The notes below the pieces were generated by a model that worked only from the letters and a program-made list of their open reading frames with translations, made no database searches and was not told where the DNA came from. The position numbers were made by a program, and so were the translations under genes. This document shows positions 33,455-40,790 of a stretch of DNA of 64,000 nt, piece after piece (the first letter of the stretch is position 1; every line of letters starts with the position of its first letter). The stretch lies in NCBI RefSeq assembly GCF_001939065.1, contig NZ_MPSZ01000001.1, positions 930,001 through 994,000 of the forward strand. Reading direction: 5' to 3'. The DNA comes from Exiguobacterium indicum HHS 31. GTDB lineage: Bacteria > Bacillota > Bacilli > Exiguobacteriales > Exiguobacteriaceae.

Positions 33455-33799
33455 TTACGTTTGCCACCAATGTTGTAGTTGACGTTGAACATACCAACAA
33501 ACGATAAAAAAACTTGTTGCACCAAGTATACTGTAAAAAACAGGAATCCCTAAGCGAATTAACCCATATAAGACGGCAAGCAATAAGAACGTCGCTGGTA
33601 ATCCGAGTAACACACTCTTTAAGAATGTACTCAGTTCTGCCCGTTCACTTCCCTGTTTAACGAGCCAGGCAAAGCTGATCAGACTGACGACGGGCAATGC
33701 AGACAACACACCACCCAGTGACGGTGAACGCCGGGCGACTTCCGTGACGAGACCGATGACCAGTGCGCTCGACAGCACCTTAACGAGAAAAGCAGTCAT
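33455..33799 (-). CDS. DUF3147-like membrane protein
   Basis: A 114-residue protein with four hydrophobic segments of the DUF3147 type: an opening K-V-L-S-S-A-L-V-I-G-L-V-T-E-V-A-R-R-S-P, a G-G-V-L-S-A-L-P turn and further pairs of helices. The start ATG at 33799 lies inside the 3' end of the MarR gene, a 20-base overlap. The role is unknown; being translated after a MarR repressor, it may be part of that regulator's output. Confidence 0.7.
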   Translation of the reverse strand: MTAFLVKVLSSALVIGLVTEVARRSPSLGGVLSALPVVSLISFAWLVKQGSERAELSTFLKSVLLGLPATFLLLAVLYGLIRLGIPVFYSILGATSFFIVCWYVQRQLQHWWQT

Positions 33800-34184
33800 C
33801 TGCCGCCTCCCGCAACAATCGAAACGCCTGTTCAATCGTCTGTTGTTCTGTTTTTGACATCGTAGCAAGGACTTGATTTAACCGTTCAGGATCGAGTTCC
33901 GTATGACGACGAACGATTGTATCTCCTAAGTCTGTCAAACCAATCGTCACTTGGCGTTGGTCTTCTGGATTCCGTTTTTTTTCGATATAGCCTAATCTGT
34001 CCAACTTTTTGACGTGCTCAGACGTCGTATTATGTGAGAGGCGAAATGCCTCGGCAACCTGCTTGATCGTCGGATTCACCGCAAATTGAATGTATTGCAA
34101 AATACGCACACTTTGGTGAGACAGGTTTTCTTCGAACCGTGGATGTAGTTGATAATAAATTTTTGCAAAATCAGCTGAAATCAT
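33780..34184 (-). CDS. MarR family transcriptional regulator
   Basis: A 134-residue winged-helix regulator: T-I-K-Q-V-A-E-A-F-R-L-S-H-N-T-T-S-E-H-V-K-K-L-D-R is the recognition helix region (about residues 39-63), followed by the wing G-Y-I-E-K-K-R-N-P-E-D-Q-R-Q-V (residues 64-78) and a C-terminal dimer helix. GGGGGAG precedes the ATG. It is the first gene of a two-gene unit with the DUF3147-like protein. The leader shows a perfect 11-bp palindrome, likely its operator, which it shares with the divergent lipoprotein gene. Confidence 0.9.
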   Translation of the reverse strand: MISADFAKIYYQLHPRFEENLSHQSVRILQYIQFAVNPTIKQVAEAFRLSHNTTSEHVKKLDRLGYIEKKRNPEDQRQVTIGLTDLGDTIVRRHTELDPERLNQVLATMSKTEQQTIEQAFRLLREAADDCFSR

Positions 34185-34195
34185 AATGCTCCCCC

Positions 34196-34236
34196 TTATA
34201 TCGTATAATCCGAATATATCGTAAATTACGATATAT
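34196..34236. promoter_or_regulatory. MarR operator in a divergent promoter region
   Basis: ATATATCGTAA-A-TTACGATATAT at 34214-34236 is a perfect 11-bp inverted repeat. A second, shorter dyad TTATA-TCG-TATAA lies at 34196-34208 with the same ATATCGTA core. The region lies between the MarR gene and the divergent lipoprotein gene, so both may be controlled by the one regulator. Confidence 0.75.
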
Positions 34237-34258
34237 AACCAGAGAAAGAGGTATTTTC

Positions 34259-34615
34259 ATGAAAAAAGTGTTAGCTACTATCGTATTGGTCATTCTTTTT
34301 CTCAGTGGATGCTTAGCGGAGACGACGTTGACAACGACGGACCTCATCGCGGCGGAATTCATTGAACAAGATCAAGACGTCATCCGCTTGAACGATCGCG
34401 TGTATCGACTAGATCAGGTCGTAACCGTCTCGAGTCTTTCTTTGACTCCCGGACCACGTGTTCAAAAAATAGCATCCGAAAAGACGCTCAAGGACGGCAT
34501 GGCAACTCGTCTTAAGAGCGGTACGGTCATCTATCACGAAAAAGATGATACGATGTTTCTATATGTGCAGCGAAACAAGAAGTGGTATCGCTATCAATCC
34601 ATCTCTGAAGGATGA
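34259..34615 (+). CDS. Hypothetical lipoprotein, 118 residues
   Basis: A signal with F-L-S-G-C lipobox at residues 14-18 and a hydrophilic strand-rich body with V-I-R-L-N-D-R-V-Y-R-L-D near residue 41 and V-I-Y-H-E-K-D-D-T near residue 90. It looks like a small secreted ligand-binding or inhibitor domain; no family is recognised. AGAAAGAGG lies before the ATG. It is divergent from the MarR regulator across a shared palindrome, so MarR control is likely. Confidence 0.65.
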   Translation: MKKVLATIVLVILFLSGCLAETTLTTTDLIAAEFIEQDQDVIRLNDRVYRLDQVVTVSSLSLTPGPRVQKIASEKTLKDGMATRLKSGTVIYHEKDDTMFLYVQRNKKWYRYQSISEG

Positions 34616-34627
34616 GGAGGAAGACAA

Positions 34628-35395
34628 ATGCAGTATCCAACGACATTGGGCACGAAAAATGGCTACATCCACAATCCAACTTCCGCTAAAGCGATTCCTG
34701 TCCGTTATCGTGCCGTAATTCAGGACGTCGTCGCCTATGTACAAACCTTATCCGCGTTTCATGGCGTGTACTTGTATGGCAGCGTCGCCAAAGGAACGGC
34801 GCGTCCCTTTGAATCCGACCTCGATTTTACACTGATTTTGACAGAACCGTTGACGGAAGAAGAACACATGCAGTTAGATGAACGGACAGAAGACTGGTTG
34901 AAGGACTATCCATTCGTCACCAAAATCGATTATGACATCGGTCTGCTTCGCGACGTCATGCGGGATGACGAAGTTCTTCGCTGGGGCGTCTGGTTGAAAT
35001 CCGTCAATTTGTTTTTGGCAGGCGAAAATCTCCAAAGTCGATTTCCATCCCTTCGCCCGACACGCGCTCTTGGCTTCGCGTTAAACAATGGAGTATGTGA
35101 GCAGTTGAAAACGGATTTATTTCTCCTAGAAACAGGTCAGGTCGCTTTGCTTCATTCCGATTCGATCATGAAACGGATTGTTCGGAGCGCCTATCACCTT
35201 ATTCTAGAAGACGATCAAAGCTTCGTGCATGACCTAGAGACACTCCGTCCAATCCTGCTTCATTATTTTCCTGACGAACCGCGCTTTTTGTCACTGTTCG
35301 CCGCTTACGATACAGACCAAATCGTTTCGCGAGAGGATGTCCACTACTTTGTAGACTGGTTCGCGTCTCGAATGCCGGACGAATCAATCCTTTAA
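34628..35395 (+). CDS. Nucleotidyltransferase domain protein (aminoglycoside adenylyltransferase-like)
   Basis: A 255-residue protein with a polymerase-beta-type domain: L-Y-G-S-V-A-K-G-T-A-R-P-F-E-S-D-L-D-F-T near residues 43-62 gives the G-S...D-x-D metal motif. The remaining ~150 residues are helical, as in ANT-type adenylyltransferases. It could adenylate an antibiotic or another small molecule; the sequence does not decide. GGAGGAAG precedes the ATG. It is 12 bp after the lipoprotein gene and overlaps the convergent methyltransferase by 12 bases at its end. Confidence 0.8.
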   Translation: MQYPTTLGTKNGYIHNPTSAKAIPVRYRAVIQDVVAYVQTLSAFHGVYLYGSVAKGTARPFESDLDFTLILTEPLTEEEHMQLDERTEDWLKDYPFVTKIDYDIGLLRDVMRDDEVLRWGVWLKSVNLFLAGENLQSRFPSLRPTRALGFALNNGVCEQLKTDLFLLETGQVALLHSDSIMKRIVRSAYHLILEDDQSFVHDLETLRPILLHYFPDEPRFLSLFAAYDTDQIVSREDVHYFVDWFASRMPDESIL

Positions 35396-36094
35396 TTGAA
35401 ACAGACCAGTCCACAGTCCAGCATGACCAAATAATGCCTCCGGATTGTCAACGGGTTTCATTTCCGTTAGTTCGATGACGTCGAATGCATCGAATATGGC
35501 GAGTAACCGCTCTTTCGTATAGCCGAGTCCACCTTGGAGACTGTTTTCTTGATAGACCTCCCAGTCCGTCAACGTCGCCCCGCCAAGCGGACCGCCCGCA
35601 ACAAAACACGTCAATCCGAAATATCCTCCTGGGCGCAACATCTCCTTCAGTCGCGTCACATAAGTCACACGTCGATGTGGCGCCATATGATGAAAACAGC
35701 CGGAATCGTAAATGAAATCATATGTATTCTGTTCGGTCGTCTCTAGAAAATCTTGCTTTCGAAACGCAACGTGCGCTCCAGTCTGTTGTGCTTGTTCCGT
35801 TGCCCAGTCTAACGCGGTTGCTGAGAGATCCAGTCCTGTCACCGAGAAACCGTGTGTTGCGAGATAAATCGCATTTCGACCCGGTCCTGTTCCGAGATCT
35901 AATGCGTCACCAGGCGAGAGCCAGCCCTCTTCGATGTAGCGAACTAAGTTCTCGTCCGGAATGTTCTTAAAAAACGGGACCGGTTTCGACCGATCTTCAT
36001 AGAACTTGTCCCAAAACGGTTCTGGTTCACGCAATCGTGCGTCGAGCATCTTTAAAATATCCTCCATCGTATCAATCGTCTGTGTTTCTGTCAT
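35384..36094 (-). CDS. Class I SAM-dependent methyltransferase
   Basis: A 236-residue methyltransferase. Motif I is L-D-L-G-T-G-P-G-R-N near residue 65, followed by the acidic residue in V-T-G-L-D-L-S near residue 84 and a D-F-I-Y-D-S-G-C-F-H-H near residue 126. The motifs fit the tellurite-resistance/small-molecule type rather than DNA methyltransferases (no NPPY or PC motif). It is probably a thiopurine/tellurite-like O- or S-methyltransferase; substrate unknown. GAAGGA precedes the ATG. Confidence 0.85.
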   Translation of the reverse strand: MTETQTIDTMEDILKMLDARLREPEPFWDKFYEDRSKPVPFFKNIPDENLVRYIEEGWLSPGDALDLGTGPGRNAIYLATHGFSVTGLDLSATALDWATEQAQQTGAHVAFRKQDFLETTEQNTYDFIYDSGCFHHMAPHRRVTYVTRLKEMLRPGGYFGLTCFVAGGPLGGATLTDWEVYQENSLQGGLGYTKERLLAIFDAFDVIELTEMKPVDNPEALFGHAGLWTGLFQLKD

Positions 36095-36277
36095 TGATCA
36101 GTTCCTTCTCTTTTCTTCTATAATAATGTATTCGTGTTTCTTCTCTAATTTTCCTGTATTTCCTGGATAAAAATGCGCTATTTTTCTTACCTTACGATAT
36201 TGTTAGTATGTTCTCGCAATCGCTCATGCTACACTAGCCTGTAATTGAAACAACCATTCAAAAGGGAGATATCTTGC

Positions 36278-36913
36278 ATGCGTCAACATCCGACTTCCAC
36301 TTCCACCTTAGCAACGGACGAGAAGATCATCCGCTTGATTCAAGGTCTTCATCAAATGCACCATTCACCTATGAAAGCTACCCATTATCAAAAGTTAGCA
36401 GCTCAACTTCCTTACCCTTCGCTTGAAGAAATCAACGCCCGATTCGGTTCGTGGGCACACCTGTTAGAACGAGCTGGAATCGTCAAGGCTTCCCATTTAT
36501 CGACGAAAGAACGCATGACGCTGAACCGTCCCGCTGCGGTCAAGCGAACGAAGCGGTGGTCGATCGAAGAAAGCGTTGCTTTTTATGTCGCACAAAAAGG
36601 AACGAACATGACGATTCGCTCCTACACGGAATTGCGGGATTTACACCCAGAGATGCTGAGTGCGAATACGATCATTCGTCGGTTCGGTACCTGGAAAAAT
36701 GCCTTGGCACACTTCGATCTCACCTCGAACGGCTTCTTCACCGATCAAGACTGCTTAGACGCTCTTCAACAAGCTGCAGCCACACATGGACCGCTTCTGA
36801 CGAGTCAACAATATGCCAAGTGGGCGCGTGCGCACCAAGCACCTTCACTGACGTTGTTGATTGAACGCTTCTCCAGTTGGCGCGAAGCCTTGCGTCGTCT
36901 CGACAGCGAATAA
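36278..36913 (+). CDS. Homing-endonuclease-associated repeat protein (HNH_repeat), no nuclease
   Basis: A 211-residue protein made of three similar ~45-residue units. Unit 1 has Y-Q-K-L-A-A-Q-L-P, P-S-L-E-E-I and R-F-G-S-W-A-H-L-L-E-R-A-G-I. Unit 2 has Y-T-E-L-R-D-L-H-P, S-A-N-T-I-I and R-F-G-T-W-K-N-A-L-A-H-F-D-L. Unit 3 has Y-A-K-W-A-R-A-H-Q, P-S-L-T-L-L and R-F-S-S-W-R-E-A-L-R-R-L. This fits the homing-endonuclease-associated repeat, which binds DNA next to nuclease domains. No HNH, GIY-YIG or other nuclease motif is present in this protein or its neighbours. AAGGGAGA stands before the ATG at 36278. A DNA-binding architectural or regulatory role is the likeliest reading. Confidence 0.75.
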   Translation: MRQHPTSTSTLATDEKIIRLIQGLHQMHHSPMKATHYQKLAAQLPYPSLEEINARFGSWAHLLERAGIVKASHLSTKERMTLNRPAAVKRTKRWSIEESVAFYVAQKGTNMTIRSYTELRDLHPEMLSANTIIRRFGTWKNALAHFDLTSNGFFTDQDCLDALQQAAATHGPLLTSQQYAKWARAHQAPSLTLLIERFSSWREALRRLDSE

Positions 36914-36959
36914 AAAGGATCGTGCCCGCTGATTGATTCGACGGGACACGATCCTTTTT
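36912..36959. terminator. Bidirectional terminator between convergent genes
   Basis: A stem of about 17 bp (AAAAAGGATCGTG with CACGATCCTTTTT, plus an inner CCCG/CGGG) beginning at the stop codon of the repeat protein and ending just before the stop of the convergent lipoprotein. Confidence 0.88.
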
Positions 36960-36961
36960 GA

Positions 36962-37372
36962 TTATTGTGTTGGCAATCGTAAGAGCTCATGATCCGCCCC
37001 TTCAGCGCATTGGCGTAACGTATAGACCGACTGTTCCTTCTCGCTTGTCTTGACGAGTCTCTTACAGACTTCGTTTTTACGATCATCGTCTGTTGTACCG
37101 AATTGATCACGCGATGAATCAGACGTGTATTGATACGACTTTCCCTCATACTTGACGTCATACAATACTGGGTCTCCTTCAGTCGTAAATGCCGTGATGC
37201 GGATCTGATCTGATTTGCCTTGCATTGACTTCTTTAAAAAGGACTCGAATCGGTCGCTGTTCGTAACATCATTCTGGACGATGATGTCGCCATTCTCTTT
37301 CGCCTCTTCCAACGTATATTTTCCACAACCGGCTAAACAAAGCAGACATACTATAAGACCGAGCTTCCGCAT
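36962..37372 (-). CDS. DUF4362-type lipoprotein
   Basis: A 136-residue exported lipoprotein (lipobox L-A-G-C at residues 13-16). The mature part matches DUF4362: E-N-G-D-I-I near residue 27, F-L-K-K-S-M-Q-G-K-S-D-Q-I-R-I near residue 45, E-G-D-P-V-L-Y-D-V and S-R-D-Q-F-G near residue 87. The paired Cys near residues 103 and 122 may be disulfide-linked. No biochemical function is known for the domain. GAAGGAG precedes the ATG. Terminator at its 3' end. Confidence 0.8.
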   Translation of the reverse strand: MRKLGLIVCLLCLAGCGKYTLEEAKENGDIIVQNDVTNSDRFESFLKKSMQGKSDQIRITAFTTEGDPVLYDVKYEGKSYQYTSDSSRDQFGTTDDDRKNEVCKRLVKTSEKEQSVYTLRQCAEGADHELLRLPTQ

Positions 37373-37389
37373 CCTTCACCGACTCCTTC

Positions 37390-37896
37390 TCAACGTTTCG
37401 TTAATAAGCGATCAAGGCGATACAGTTGCGACGTAAAGCCCTCCTTCATCCCCATACCGAGCACTTCTTGCACGGCTGCTTCTGTCTCATAGGTCGACTC
37501 GAAGACAATCAACGTCGTCTCCCCGAGGTCGAGGAATGTCGTGACATTTTCGCTACCCGGTAAATGTTCAGAGATCGCCCCTGACGCGTCCGAGAAATAA
37601 TCGGCATGACTATACGTGTTCGGAGCATCGATGTGTCTGAAAATCGCTTTCCCCCACGACTCCATGCCGTAAAAGTCACCTTGCGCCGGATCAACACAGC
37701 GCATGCAATAATGCCATACACCACCTGGTTGAAACTCAAACGTCTTGATCATCGTCTCCCAGCCTTCCGGTCCCCACCACGCTTCGAGTTGCTCTTTTTC
37801 TGTGAATGCAGCAAAGACATTATCTCGAGGAGCCTCACATGTCCATTCCATTCGTAAAGTCTTCCCCTCAATCGAGGTCTTCAATTCCTTTTTCAT
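37390..37896 (-). CDS. SRPBCC / AHSA1-type protein coupled to ArsR regulator
   Basis: A 168-residue START-like protein: R-D-N-V-F-A-A-F-T near residue 24, L-E-A-W-W-G-P-E-G-W, F-Q-P-G-G-V-W-H-Y near residue 55, and W-G-K-A-I-F near residue 81. The long C-terminal helix (M-G-M-K-E-G-F-T-S-Q-L-Y-R-L) is typical of AHSA1 proteins. Its start lies inside the regulator gene (29-base overlap), the very common ArsR/AHSA1 two-gene pair. Ligand binding or detoxification is suspected; no reaction known. Confidence 0.85.
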   Translation of the reverse strand: MKKELKTSIEGKTLRMEWTCEAPRDNVFAAFTEKEQLEAWWGPEGWETMIKTFEFQPGGVWHYCMRCVDPAQGDFYGMESWGKAIFRHIDAPNTYSHADYFSDASGAISEHLPGSENVTTFLDLGETTLIVFESTYETEAAVQEVLGMGMKEGFTSQLYRLDRLLTKR

Positions 37897-38233
37897 TCGT
37901 CCCGTCTCCCTTCACGTTCGACTGAATCTGCTTCAAATGTGCGTCTAGACGATGCATGCGGGCTTCCATTTGTGCAAGCGAGTTGCTCCACATGACGAGC
38001 TCTCGAAACGTTTCTGGGCGAAGGCTATACAAGCGACGATTCGCCTGCCGTTCGACAGTGATTAGTTCCGCGTCAAGCAACAGCTTTAAATGCTTCGAGG
38101 TTTGCGGTTGGCGTAAGTGTAGTTGTTCAGCTAACTCATTGACGGAGCGAGGACCATTTCGTAACGCTTCGATGAGTTGAATCCGTGTCGCGTCTCCGAG
38201 AGCTGAGAATCGTATTGGTATCCGATCATTCAT
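37868..38233 (-). CDS. ArsR-type winged-helix regulator
   Basis: A 121-residue ArsR/SmtB-family protein: F-S-A-L-G-D-A-T-R-I-Q-L-I-E-A-L near residue 8, S-V-N-E-L-A-E-Q-L-H-L-R-Q-P-Q-T-S-K-H-L-K-L-L near residues 30-52, and R-Q-A-N-R-R-L-Y-S-L as the wing near residue 62. There are no Cys pairs for metal sensing, so it is the metal-free type that controls AHSA1 genes. AGAGGTGA precedes the ATG. Two inverted repeats over its promoter suggest autorepression. Confidence 0.88.
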   Translation of the reverse strand: MNDRIPIRFSALGDATRIQLIEALRNGPRSVNELAEQLHLRQPQTSKHLKLLLDAELITVERQANRRLYSLRPETFRELVMWSNSLAQMEARMHRLDAHLKQIQSNVKGDGTNEKGIEDLD

Positions 38234-38251
38234 ATCCGTTCACCTCTTTAT

Positions 38252-38292
38252 TTTATATATTCCCAATTTAGAATATTCCAAACTAAGAATAT
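38252..38292 (-). promoter_or_regulatory. ArsR/AHSA1 promoter with two operator dyads
   Basis: ATATTC-8 bases-GAATAT occurs twice in overlapping fashion (38257-38276 and 38273-38292), the GAATAT of one forming part of the next. On the minus strand a -35 TTGGAA (38276-38281) and a -10 TATAAA (38252-38257) with 18-base spacing lie under them. This is a typical autoregulatory ArsR operator layout. Confidence 0.65.
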
Positions 38293-38369
38293 AAAAAATG
38301 CAAAATGATTGTCAGATGCGTTCAAATGGCGTAAGTTCTAAACAACCTGTATGAAAAGAGCGTGAACCA

Positions 38370-39224
38370 ATGAAGACCGAATGGATGGAAGCATTCCTCG
38401 TCACCGCGGAGACCGGTAGCCTGACGAAAGCAAGCGAAGTACTGCATATGACGCAACCGGCGTTAAGTAAACAAATCAAAAGCCTTGAGAGTGCACTCGA
38501 AGTCTCGCTGTTGCACCGCTCGGCACATGGTGTCACGTTGACGACAGCTGGCGAAATCGTCTTTGAAGAGAGCCGTGAACTGCTTGACCGGATCGATCAG
38601 ATGAAACGACGGATCGGTACGATCGACGAACGGACGACGTTGACGCTCGGATCATGGCCAAGCGTCGCGATGACATATCTCCCCCGTCACGTCTCGCGTC
38701 AAGCGACGGCACCGGATCTCAAATTAAAGACGGCGCATACGACGATCGATTTGATGCAAGGTCTTGAAGAACGCCGATACGATGCTGTCTTACTCGACGA
38801 TCGTCACCATGTCCATCCGTATCATACGACCCATTTGTATACGGAGAACTTTTTACTTTATGTCCATCAAGACGATGAACGATTCACAGACTGTACGTCT
38901 GTGGCGTTTGAGCAAATTCGTGACGCCTCTTTCTTGTCGCTTCCGATCGATTGCGATTCGACGAACATCCTAAAGGACGCGTTCATCGAGCGAGGTGCCG
39001 TCTATCAAGCAGAAAACGAGATGGAATTCGGATCGAGCGTCCTCGGTTTCATCCGTGCAGGGCTCGGTATTGCCCTGTTGCCGGAGATTTTCCAAGACGG
39101 ACTATCCCCTGAAATCAAGACGTTACCGGTCGACGAGTTTGATGTCGTCCGTGAATTGTCGCTCGTCTCACGAGACGCCTCCCATCATGCGATCCTGCTT
39201 GATTTACTCGGTCAGTCGCGCTGA
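38370..39224 (+). CDS. LysR family transcriptional regulator
   Basis: A 284-residue LysR regulator. The N-terminal winged helix is M-E-A-F-L-V-T-A-E-T-G-S-L-T-K-A-S-E-V-L-H at residues 6-26 with T-Q-P-A-L-S-K-Q-I-K-S-L-E near residues 28-40; the effector-binding domain fills the rest. The ribosome binding site is weak (AAAGAGCG). It overlaps the convergent DUF4129-like gene by 13 bases. The gene it controls is not obvious: nothing divergent is close, and the SDR genes follow about 700 bp downstream. Confidence 0.88.
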   Translation: MKTEWMEAFLVTAETGSLTKASEVLHMTQPALSKQIKSLESALEVSLLHRSAHGVTLTTAGEIVFEESRELLDRIDQMKRRIGTIDERTTLTLGSWPSVAMTYLPRHVSRQATAPDLKLKTAHTTIDLMQGLEERRYDAVLLDDRHHVHPYHTTHLYTENFLLYVHQDDERFTDCTSVAFEQIRDASFLSLPIDCDSTNILKDAFIERGAVYQAENEMEFGSSVLGFIRAGLGIALLPEIFQDGLSPEIKTLPVDEFDVVRELSLVSRDASHHAILLDLLGQSR

Positions 39225-39841
39225 AGGTGCACTTGTAGTTCATGCCTCAGCCCATCGACTTGATCTTGTGAAATCGCCGAATCCGGTGTGTCACCGTACC
39301 GGACGAGATGGTAGATCAATGGATCAAGCGTGACATCAATCCGTTGTAACCATTCGCCGACCGTCTCTTCGGAGCGGCGGCGTTTTTGTCGTGTCAGTTG
39401 CCGATCGAACGTTTGTAACAGACGGCGAATCTCTGACTCTGATTCTTCACCAACAAGTGTTTGTCGTGTCGAACGATTTGGGGAAAACACCGGCGGCGGC
39501 TGCATTAAATCGTCGATTACATTCTCTCGTTTGCGTCGTTTTCGCAAACGCTTCAAGAAATAACGCACACTAAAGATGACAATCAGTAGTATGACAAGAC
39601 CGATGACGCCGTAAAAGGTAGCAACACCTAAGGCATCCTTATCCGCAAATCCCCCGCTTTGGATGTCGATTTTTTGCTTGGTCGGTTTTCCTTCTTCTTT
39701 CCCGCCTCCATCAACCATAAATCGGGCTTGATAGGTTGCCGGATCATAAAAGAAATAACGATAGACTTCTGTACCGACTAGTTGAATAGCAGCAAGGCTC
39801 ACGAGTGCTATACATAATGTCACAACTAAACCACGCTTCAT
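39212..39841 (-). CDS. DUF4129-like membrane protein
   Basis: A 209-residue protein with two hydrophobic segments (about residues 5-25 and 75-95) separated by a charged extracytoplasmic loop, followed by a basic cytosolic stretch R-L-R-K-R-R-K-R. The C-terminus S-E-E-T-V-G-E-W-L-Q-R-I-D ... Y-H-L-V-R-Y-G-D-T matches the DUF4129 pattern (E-T-x-x-E-x-L, later x-Y-G) seen at the end of transglutaminase-like operons. The ATG at 39841 follows AAAAGGAGG at ideal spacing; the apparent extension upstream begins inside that site. Function unknown; its usual companions (DUF58, MoxR) are absent here. Confidence 0.65.
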   Translation of the reverse strand: MKRGLVVTLCIALVSLAAIQLVGTEVYRYFFYDPATYQARFMVDGGGKEEGKPTKQKIDIQSGGFADKDALGVATFYGVIGLVILLIVIFSVRYFLKRLRKRRKRENVIDDLMQPPPVFSPNRSTRQTLVGEESESEIRRLLQTFDRQLTRQKRRRSEETVGEWLQRIDVTLDPLIYHLVRYGDTPDSAISQDQVDGLRHELQVHLQRD

Positions 39842-39959
39842 CTCATCCCTCCTTTTCAATATTTTACCATCTCCACTCTACCTTGGAGTGATTTTTCTTT
39901 CTTTTCAGTCAATTTTTCATTAGAGTAAGTGATGACTCTCAATAAAAGGACGTGACATC

Positions 39960-40727
39960 ATGTATCTTCCAAGTTTTTCGTTAACCGATCAGACATTTCT
40001 CATCACAGGAGCTGGTCGAGGCATCGGACGTGCACTCGCCATCGGAATGGCAGAAGCCGGTGCTAACATCATTCTCGTCGCCCGGACGGAACGCGATTTG
40101 AAGGAGACGGCACAAGAAATCGAACGACTCGGTCGAACGGCTTACATATTCCCGTGCGACATCACTGACCGGAAACAAGTCGTCGAGACGGTAGCTCGTG
40201 CTTACGAACAAGTACTGCAGATTGATGGGCTCGTCAACAATGCCGGAATGAACATTCGTTCGAAGGCACTCGATGTGACGGAAGACGAGTGGGAAACGAT
40301 CCAACAGACCAATCTGAAATCCGCTTTCTTCTTTGCTCAAGAAATTGGTAAACGGATGCAGGAGACAGGTGGAAGCATTCTGAATATCGCCTCGGTTGCT
40401 GGTCACGTCGCCTTACGGACCGGCGTCGTATATGCGACGACGAAAGCGGCAATGATTCAGATGACGAAAGTATTGGCGCTTGAATGGGGACCACAAAATA
40501 TTCGCGTCAATGCAATCGGACCGTGGTATTTTAAGACACCATTAACAGAACCATTGTTGGAAGATCCTACATACCTGCAAGAGATCGTTGACGTGACACC
40601 GCTCGGTCGGGTCGGTGAATTAGAAGAACTTGTTGGACCAGCTGTCTTCTTATCGTCTGCTGCAGCCCGTTACGTGACCGGACAAACGCTTTATGTCGAT
40701 GGTGGGATGACGATTAAAGGTTTTTAA
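39960..40727 (+). CDS. SDR family oxidoreductase
   Basis: A 255-residue classical SDR. The cofactor motif is T-G-A-G-R-G-I-G at residues 15-22, the N-N-A-G-M at about residues 92-96, the catalytic S in N-I-A-S-V-A near residue 143 and the Y-A-T-T-K at about residues 158-162. The family resemblance is to gluconate 5-dehydrogenase and 3-oxoacyl-ACP reductase-like enzymes. All four catalytic positions are present. A hairpin follows the stop and separates it from a second SDR. Confidence 0.88.
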   Translation: MYLPSFSLTDQTFLITGAGRGIGRALAIGMAEAGANIILVARTERDLKETAQEIERLGRTAYIFPCDITDRKQVVETVARAYEQVLQIDGLVNNAGMNIRSKALDVTEDEWETIQQTNLKSAFFFAQEIGKRMQETGGSILNIASVAGHVALRTGVVYATTKAAMIQMTKVLALEWGPQNIRVNAIGPWYFKTPLTEPLLEDPTYLQEIVDVTPLGRVGELEELVGPAVFLSSAAARYVTGQTLYVDGGMTIKGF

Positions 40728-40734
40728 AGACAGA

Positions 40735-40768
40735 AGAAGACGGATGCGCATCTGCCCATCCGTCTTCT
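40735..40768 (+). terminator. Hairpin between the two SDR genes
   Basis: A 12-bp stem AGAAGACGGATG/CATCCGTCTTCT with a 10-base loop. It lacks a strong T-tract, so it may only attenuate transcription into the next SDR gene. Confidence 0.6.
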
Positions 40769-40790
40769 CGTATCTGAAAGGAGTTTCATC

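Noticed and set aside
34628-35395. Nucleotidyltransferase as half of a HEPN/MNT toxin-antitoxin
   Set aside because: The protein is too long for MNT antitoxins and no HEPN gene is nearby; an ANT-type enzyme is more likely. The same applies to the gene at 10985.
35384-36913. Methyltransferase next to a homing-repeat protein as a restriction-modification or defence pair
   Set aside because: The methyltransferase has small-molecule motifs rather than DNA methylase motifs, the genes are divergently placed, and there is no nuclease or helicase.
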